Assembly (NCBI GenBank): GCA_021785795.1
Contig: JAJYEK010000109.1
Location: forward strand, 1 to 11,355
Source: Pseudomonadota bacterium
Lineage (GTDB): Bacteria > Pseudomonadota > Gammaproteobacteria > Acidiferrobacterales > UBA6901
Length of the DNA stretch: 11,355 nt
Direction of reading: 5' to 3'
This document shows positions 6,862-11,355 of this stretch, one piece after another. A program made the position numbers and the translations under genes. The notes below the pieces were generated by a model that had not been told where the DNA came from, did no database searches, and saw only the letters and a program-made list of their open reading frames with translations. Each line of letters opens with the position of its first letter. The first letter of the stretch is position 1.

Positions 6862-7947
6862 ATGTACCTCGAATTCTACAAGCTGCACGAGCATCCATTC
6901 CAGCTCACGCCGGATTCGGATTTTCTGTACATGAGCGAGTCGCACGCGCGTGCCAAGGCCTATATGGACTATACGATCTGGAACCGGGACGGTTTTGTGG
7001 TCGTCACCGGCGAGATCGGTGCCGGCAAGACAACGCTCCTTCAGAAATTGCTGTCTGAGTTCGACGATACCGCTGCGGTTGCCAAGATCTATCAGACACA
7101 GCTCGATGAAATTCAGTTCCTGCAGGCGGTGCTCGTGGAATTCGGGCTCAGTCCTTTCAATGCCTCGAAGGTCGAGCTCATGGACATGCTGAGCACCTTC
7201 CTGATAGACAGCTTTCTTCAGTCCAAGCAGCTGGTCCTTATCGTGGATGAGGCCCAGAACCTCAGCCCAAAGGTGCTCGAAGAGATCCGCATGCTTTCGG
7301 GTCTGGAAACGCAGAAGGAAAAGATCCTGCACGTGATCCTTGTCGGGCAGCCCGAGCTCAATGAGATACTGGATTCCCCTGAAATGGAGCAGCTGCTTCA
7401 GAGAGTGCGTCTGCGTTGCCACATCTCGGCACTGTCGGACCGGGAGACAAGGGATTATGTCTACCACCGGCTGCGGGTCGCTGGGGCGGGAGATCGGCTG
7501 CTATTCGATGCGGACGTGCTGCCGATGGTCTACGAGTACACGGGAGGCATTCCTCGGCTTATCAATGTCCTGTGCGATATGGCTCTGACCTGTGCCTTTA
7601 CCGACAGGACGCCGACGGTAACCGTTGGCAGCTTGAAGACCGCTATAGGGGAGCTTCAGTGGAAACCCTATTCGGAGAGGGTCAAGGCGCGGGTCCGGCT
7701 CCAGAAAGCGTCCGGGAAAAACCGCGAACTGCGGCATCTTATCGAGGAAAACTCCAAGCGATTGTCGGATCTGACCGAACGCCTTGGCAGGCTCAATGAA
7801 ATCACGCCGCTGCTTTCGAATATCGCTAACGGCATTTCGACCATTGAGCGGACTCTCGGGCGCATTGCCGTGTCCCGGAATCCGGCGATGAATCAGAAGG
7901 CAGCGGGACCGGGACCTCAGAAAAAAGGGTCACAGAAGTCGCTTTGA
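6862..7947 (+). CDS. ExeA-like AAA ATPase of the EPS operon (XrtA-associated ATPase type)
   Basis: A 361-residue ATPase beginning MYLEFYKLHEHPFQLTPD, the hallmark start of ExeA/GspA-like and XrtA-associated ATPases. Walker A is TGEIGAGKTT (49-58, Lys56), Walker B is LVLIVDEAQNL (124-134, Asp129-Glu130), a sensor-1 region is VGQPEL (161-166), Arg fingers are possible around RVRLR (181-185), and the sensor-2 region is GGIPRLIN (228-235). All nucleotide-binding residues are intact, unlike those of the kinase-like gene in the same operon. A predicted coiled coil (about 285-335) replaces the peptidoglycan-binding domain of ExeA, and the tail is basic and low-complexity. It is cytoplasmic, with no membrane segment. 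The ATG at 6862 is preferred to an in-frame ATG at 6826 because the latter overlaps the upstream gene; no strong Shine-Dalgarno is seen, so it may be translationally coupled (7-base gap). Its exact role in EPS export is not established. Confidence 0.9.
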   Translation: MYLEFYKLHEHPFQLTPDSDFLYMSESHARAKAYMDYTIWNRDGFVVVTGEIGAGKTTLLQKLLSEFDDTAAVAKIYQTQLDEIQFLQAVLVEFGLSPFNASKVELMDMLSTFLIDSFLQSKQLVLIVDEAQNLSPKVLEEIRMLSGLETQKEKILHVILVGQPELNEILDSPEMEQLLQRVRLRCHISALSDRETRDYVYHRLRVAGAGDRLLFDADVLPMVYEYTGGIPRLINVLCDMALTCAFTDRTPTVTVGSLKTAIGELQWKPYSERVKARVRLQKASGKNRELRHLIEENSKRLSDLTERLGRLNEITPLLSNIANGISTIERTLGRIAVSRNPAMNQKAAGPGPQKKGSQKSL

Positions 7948-7950
7948 CCC
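7921..7950 (-). terminator. Possible terminator for the minus-strand sugar-nucleotide genes
   Basis: GGGTCA (7927-7932) and TGACCC (7945-7950) form a 6-pair stem with a 12-base loop. On the minus strand the stem is followed by six T (7926-7921). It lies 61 bases downstream of the epimerase stop and inside the 3' end of the convergent ATPase gene. The stem is short and the loop long, so it would be a weak terminator. Confidence 0.35.
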
Positions 7951-8010
7951 CTGTACGAGCAGGCGCGCCGCTAACCCTGCGGCCAGACTGCATGTCGATG
8001 ATGCCGCGCG

Positions 8011-9018
8011 TCACGCCGTATAGTACTCCCTGTACCATTTTACGAAGCGCGAGATCCCCACTTCCACCGGAGTGGAGGGCTTGAAGCCGACCGCGGCATC
8101 CAGTTCATGTACGTCGGCCACGGTGGACGGTACGTCGCCGTCCTGCATCGGCAGCAGGTCCAGGATGGCTTTTCTGCCGAGCTCTTTTTCCAGAACGCGG
8201 ATGTAGTGCATCAGCTCGACCGGAGAGCTGTTGCCTATGTTGAAGATGCGGTAGGGCGCGCGGCTGGTTGCCGGGTCGGGCCGATCGCCCGACCAGGCCG
8301 GGTCGGGCATGGCCGGATGATCGATGACCCGGACGACTCCCTCTACGATATCGTCAATGTAGGTGAAATCGCGCACCATCTGCCCGCGGTTGAAAACCGG
8401 GATCGGCTTGCCCTCCAGTATGCCCTTTGTGAACAGGAACAGAGCCATGTCGGGACGGCCCCAGGGTCCGTATACCGTGAAGAAGCGTAATCCGGTGCAG
8501 GACAGTCCAAAGAGGTGCGCATAGCTGTGCGCGAGGAGTTCGTTCGCTTTCTTGGTGGCTGCGTAAAGCGAGACTGGATGGTCGACGTTGTCATGCTCCG
8601 AGAATGGCTGCTTGCTGTTGGCGCCGTAGACCGAGCTCGACGAAGCGAATACGAAGTGGCCGACCTTGGAATGGCGGCAGCCTTCGAGGAGGTTTACGAA
8701 GCCCACGAGGTTGGCATCAACATAGGCATGCGGATTTTCAAGCGAGTAGCGTACGCCCGCTTGGGCCGCCAGGTTCATCACGGAATCGAAGTGGTTCTCC
8801 CGGAACAGGCCTGCGACGGCATCCCGGTCCGATATGTCCAGTTTCTGGAAGCGGAAGTTCGGATGGTCGGCAAAGCGCGCCAGGCGTGATTCCTTGAGGG
8901 ACACAGAATAATAGTCGTTCATGCTGTCGACGCCGTAAACCGTGTCGCCGCGCTTCAGCAGCCGCATGGCGAGATTCGAGCCGATGAACCCGGCAACGCC
9001 GGTAATCAAAGTGCGCAT
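8011..9018 (-). CDS. NAD-dependent sugar-nucleotide epimerase, UDP-glucuronate 4-epimerase-like
   Basis: A 335-residue extended SDR epimerase. The Rossmann motif TGVAGFIG is at 6-13, [15 protein letters not shown] at 82-96, the Ser cluster FASSSSVYG at 124-132 and the catalytic Tyr152-x3-Lys156 in YAATKKANE. The C-terminal half carries [20 protein letters not shown] (187-206), [11 protein letters not shown] (214-224) and [16 protein letters not shown] (288-303). Together with [17 protein letters not shown], these are typical of UDP-glucuronate 4-epimerases, which convert UDP-GlcA to UDP-GalA in the cytoplasm. An N-acetylated uronate (UDP-GlcNAcA) is a possible alternative substrate given the neighbouring dehydrogenase. 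The ATG is preceded by AAGGAA 6 bases upstream. It lies 77 bases downstream of the dehydrogenase on the same strand, probably in one transcript, and converges with the ATPase gene, leaving 63 bases between them. Confidence 0.92.
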   Translation of the reverse strand: MRTLITGVAGFIGSNLAMRLLKRGDTVYGVDSMNDYYSVSLKESRLARFADHPNFRFQKLDISDRDAVAGLFRENHFDSVMNLAAQAGVRYSLENPHAYVDANLVGFVNLLEGCRHSKVGHFVFASSSSVYGANSKQPFSEHDNVDHPVSLYAATKKANELLAHSYAHLFGLSCTGLRFFTVYGPWGRPDMALFLFTKGILEGKPIPVFNRGQMVRDFTYIDDIVEGVVRVIDHPAMPDPAWSGDRPDPATSRAPYRIFNIGNSSPVELMHYIRVLEKELGRKAILDLLPMQDGDVPSTVADVHELDAAVGFKPSTPVEVGISRFVKWYREYYTA

Positions 9019-9095
9019 GGTCTGTTCCTTCGCGTGTTATCGGATGTTGCCGCACATGCCGGCGACAGTGAAATGAAAGAAGCAGGGTGGCCGCG

Positions 9096-10376
<1,281 letters not shown>

Positions 10377-10484
10377 GGTGTCCCTCTCTTGTATAACTGT
10401 TGAAAATATCAGAACTACCGGCCCAGGGTCCGGAAAACCGCGGGATAAGGAGATGCGGTAGATGTTTGTCCCCCTGGAAATATC

Positions 10485-10515
10485 CCGACGCACCGGGCTT
10501 CGCCCGCAGCGTCGG
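10485..10515. repeat. Strong imperfect palindrome/hairpin, no U-tract
   Basis: CCGACGC (10485-10491) pairs with GCGTCGG (10509-10515). Inside, after an AC/CA internal loop, CGGGC (10494-10498) pairs with GCCCG (10502-10506) around a TTC loop. This makes 12 GC-rich pairs in 31 bases. No T-run follows on either strand, so it is not a standard terminator. An operator, a REP-like extragenic palindrome or a leader structure are all possible. Confidence 0.55.
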
Positions 10516-10554
10516 CTGCACCCGAACCCCGTACTCTCGGGCGATGGCGACCCT

Positions 10555-10583
10555 CTTTTGTTATTCCGACCGGAAGCTATAAT
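10555..10583 (+). promoter_or_regulatory. Probable sigma-70 promoter for the second epimerase gene
   Basis: A perfect -10 box TATAAT (10578-10583) has only a weak -35 (CTTTTG at 10555-10560, 17-base spacing). Transcription would start near 10590, leaving a leader of about 210 bases before the ATG at 10802. It could instead serve an unrecognised short transcript. Confidence 0.45.
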
Positions 10584-10801
10584 CGCATAAAGGCGACCCG
10601 GGTTTCCACGAGGATCGTTACTGCGGTCGGGCAGGGCCGCTGCGCAACTCGGGTGTTGCACACCGTATCGGCCGGTTCGCTACGCAGGACGCCGGGCAGG
10701 CCGATCGGGCGTACCCAGTCGTCCGTGTGCGGAACTGCCGCCGCCGTATCCGCACCGAGCAGGAATAATATCAGTAATATCAAAGGAGCAAGGAATCCAG
10801 C

Positions 10802-11355
10802 ATGAAGGTGTTGATCACGGGAGGGGCCGGTTTCATCGGATCGCACCTCGTCGAGCGCCTGCTCGCCGCCGGAAATGAAGTCGTCGTGCTTGACAATCTT
10901 TCCACCGGGAAGCGGGAGAATCTTCCCGCCTCTGCGCCAGGGTTTGAATTCATCGCAGACGACATCCGCAGCCTGGATGCGGCCCGCAGGAGCACGCGCA
11001 GCGTCGATGCCGTGGTGCATCTTGCGGCGGTTGCATCGGTCCAGGCGAGCATCGATGATCCGATTGCCACTCACCAGACGAACTTCGACGGAACACTGAA
11101 TCTGCTGGAGGCGGCTCGGGAGCAGGGCGTGAAGCGCTTTCTCTACGCCAGTTCGGCAGCAGTCTACGGCGACACGACCCGGTTGCCGGTTCCCGAAACG
11201 AGCAGTCTGCAGCCGCTGTCTCCCTATGCCGCAGACAAGTTAGCCGGAGAGCATTATCTCCATTATTATTTCAGGAAGCATGGGCTGGCAACCACGGCAT
11301 TCCGCTTCTTCAACATTTATGGGCCGCGTCAGGATCCGTCGTCTCCCTATTCCGG
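10802..11355 (+). CDS. NAD-dependent sugar-nucleotide 4-epimerase (GalE/WbpP-like), C-terminus beyond the window
   Basis: The frame is open from the ATG at 10802 through the window end, giving 184 residues of an extended SDR epimerase expected to be a little over 300. The NAD-binding motif ITGGAGFIG is at 5-13, VVHLAAVASVQASI at 71-84, the Ser pair in YASSAAVYG at 115-123 (Ser117-Ser118) and the catalytic Tyr142-x3-Lys146 in SPYAADKLAGEHYL. FRFFNIYGPRQDPSSPYS (167-184) follows, as in UDP-glucose/UDP-GlcNAc 4-epimerases of polysaccharide clusters. AAGGAA at 10790-10795 is a good ribosome-binding site. Interconversion of UDP-GlcNAc and UDP-GalNAc would pair well with the TviB/WbpO-type dehydrogenase, but UDP-Glc/UDP-Gal is equally possible from this half. 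It differs clearly from the UDP-GlcA-type epimerase at 8011-9018. Confidence 0.9.
   Translation, partial: MKVLITGGAGFIGSHLVERLLAAGNEVVVLDNLSTGKRENLPASAPGFEFIADDIRSLDAARRSTRSVDAVVHLAAVASVQASIDDPIATHQTNFDGTLNLLEAAREQGVKRFLYASSAAVYGDTTRLPVPETSSLQPLSPYAADKLAGEHYLHYYFRKHGLATTAFRFFNIYGPRQDPSSPYS

Larger units (their letters stand above)
10377..10801. other. Divergent intergenic region between the dehydrogenase and the second epimerase
   Basis: These 425 bases hold an imperfect palindrome (10485-10515), a second small stem CCCGA/TCGGG (10521-10525 with 10537-10541) and a plus-strand promoter with a perfect TATAAT (10578-10583). A GC-rich leader of roughly 210 bases then runs to the ATG at 10802, containing GCAAC/GTTGC and CGGCC/GGCCG pairs that could fold. 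Two Shine-Dalgarno-like boxes, AAGGAG (10783-10788) and AAGGAA (10790-10795), precede that ATG; the nearer one has proper spacing. A minus-strand frame at 10577-10783 is discussed in the findings. No RNA gene is recognised. Confidence 0.6.

Overview
The window looks like part of an exopolysaccharide (EPS) locus on the chromosome of a Gram-negative bacterium, probably a gammaproteobacterium with moderately high GC. That placement rests on a lipoprotein OPX exporter, a signal-peptide-bearing outer-membrane barrel candidate, the family resemblance of the proteins and the IS630-type remnant; it is an inference, not a species call.

Layout. (1) Positions 1-568, minus: 3'-truncated gene for a CelD/BioF2-like GNAT acyltransferase, starting only 9 bases after the stop of a decayed IS630-family transposase tail (578-741, minus). 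(2) 1008-1910, minus: an unusual J-domain protein with one membrane segment and two tandem copies of a ~52-residue module. (3) 1911-2317: divergent intergenic region with a hairpin plus U-tract just before the EPS operon. (4) 2318-7947, plus: a tight five-gene operon encoding a short OPX (Wza-like) lipoprotein, a Wzz/Wzc-type chain-length protein, a BY-kinase-like P-loop protein lacking the Walker A lysine, a putative outer-membrane beta-barrel protein and an ExeA-like AAA ATPase. (5) 8011-10376, minus: two sugar-nucleotide genes, a UDP-glucuronate-4-epimerase-like SDR and a TviB/WbpO-type UDP-HexNAc 6-dehydrogenase. (6) 10377-10801: divergent intergenic region with a strong palindrome and a perfect -10 box. 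(7) 10802-11355, plus: 5' part of a second GalE/WbpP-like epimerase, running off the window.

How the genes fit together. The dehydrogenase and epimerases would supply UDP-linked uronic or aminouronic sugars. The chain-length protein and its P-loop partner would control polymerisation at the inner membrane. The short OPX lipoprotein and the barrel protein would form the periplasmic and outer-membrane exit path, and the ATPase may energise or regulate the machine. The order OPX, Wzz, P-loop kinase, barrel, ATPase matches the EPS module commonly found with exosortase XrtA/PEP-CTERM systems. No exosortase, PEP-CTERM protein, glycosyltransferase, flippase or polymerase is inside this window, so the XrtA link is unproven. 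The most interesting points are the degenerate kinase, the short OPX/barrel pairing, the leader terminator-like hairpin, and the J-domain/repeat protein.
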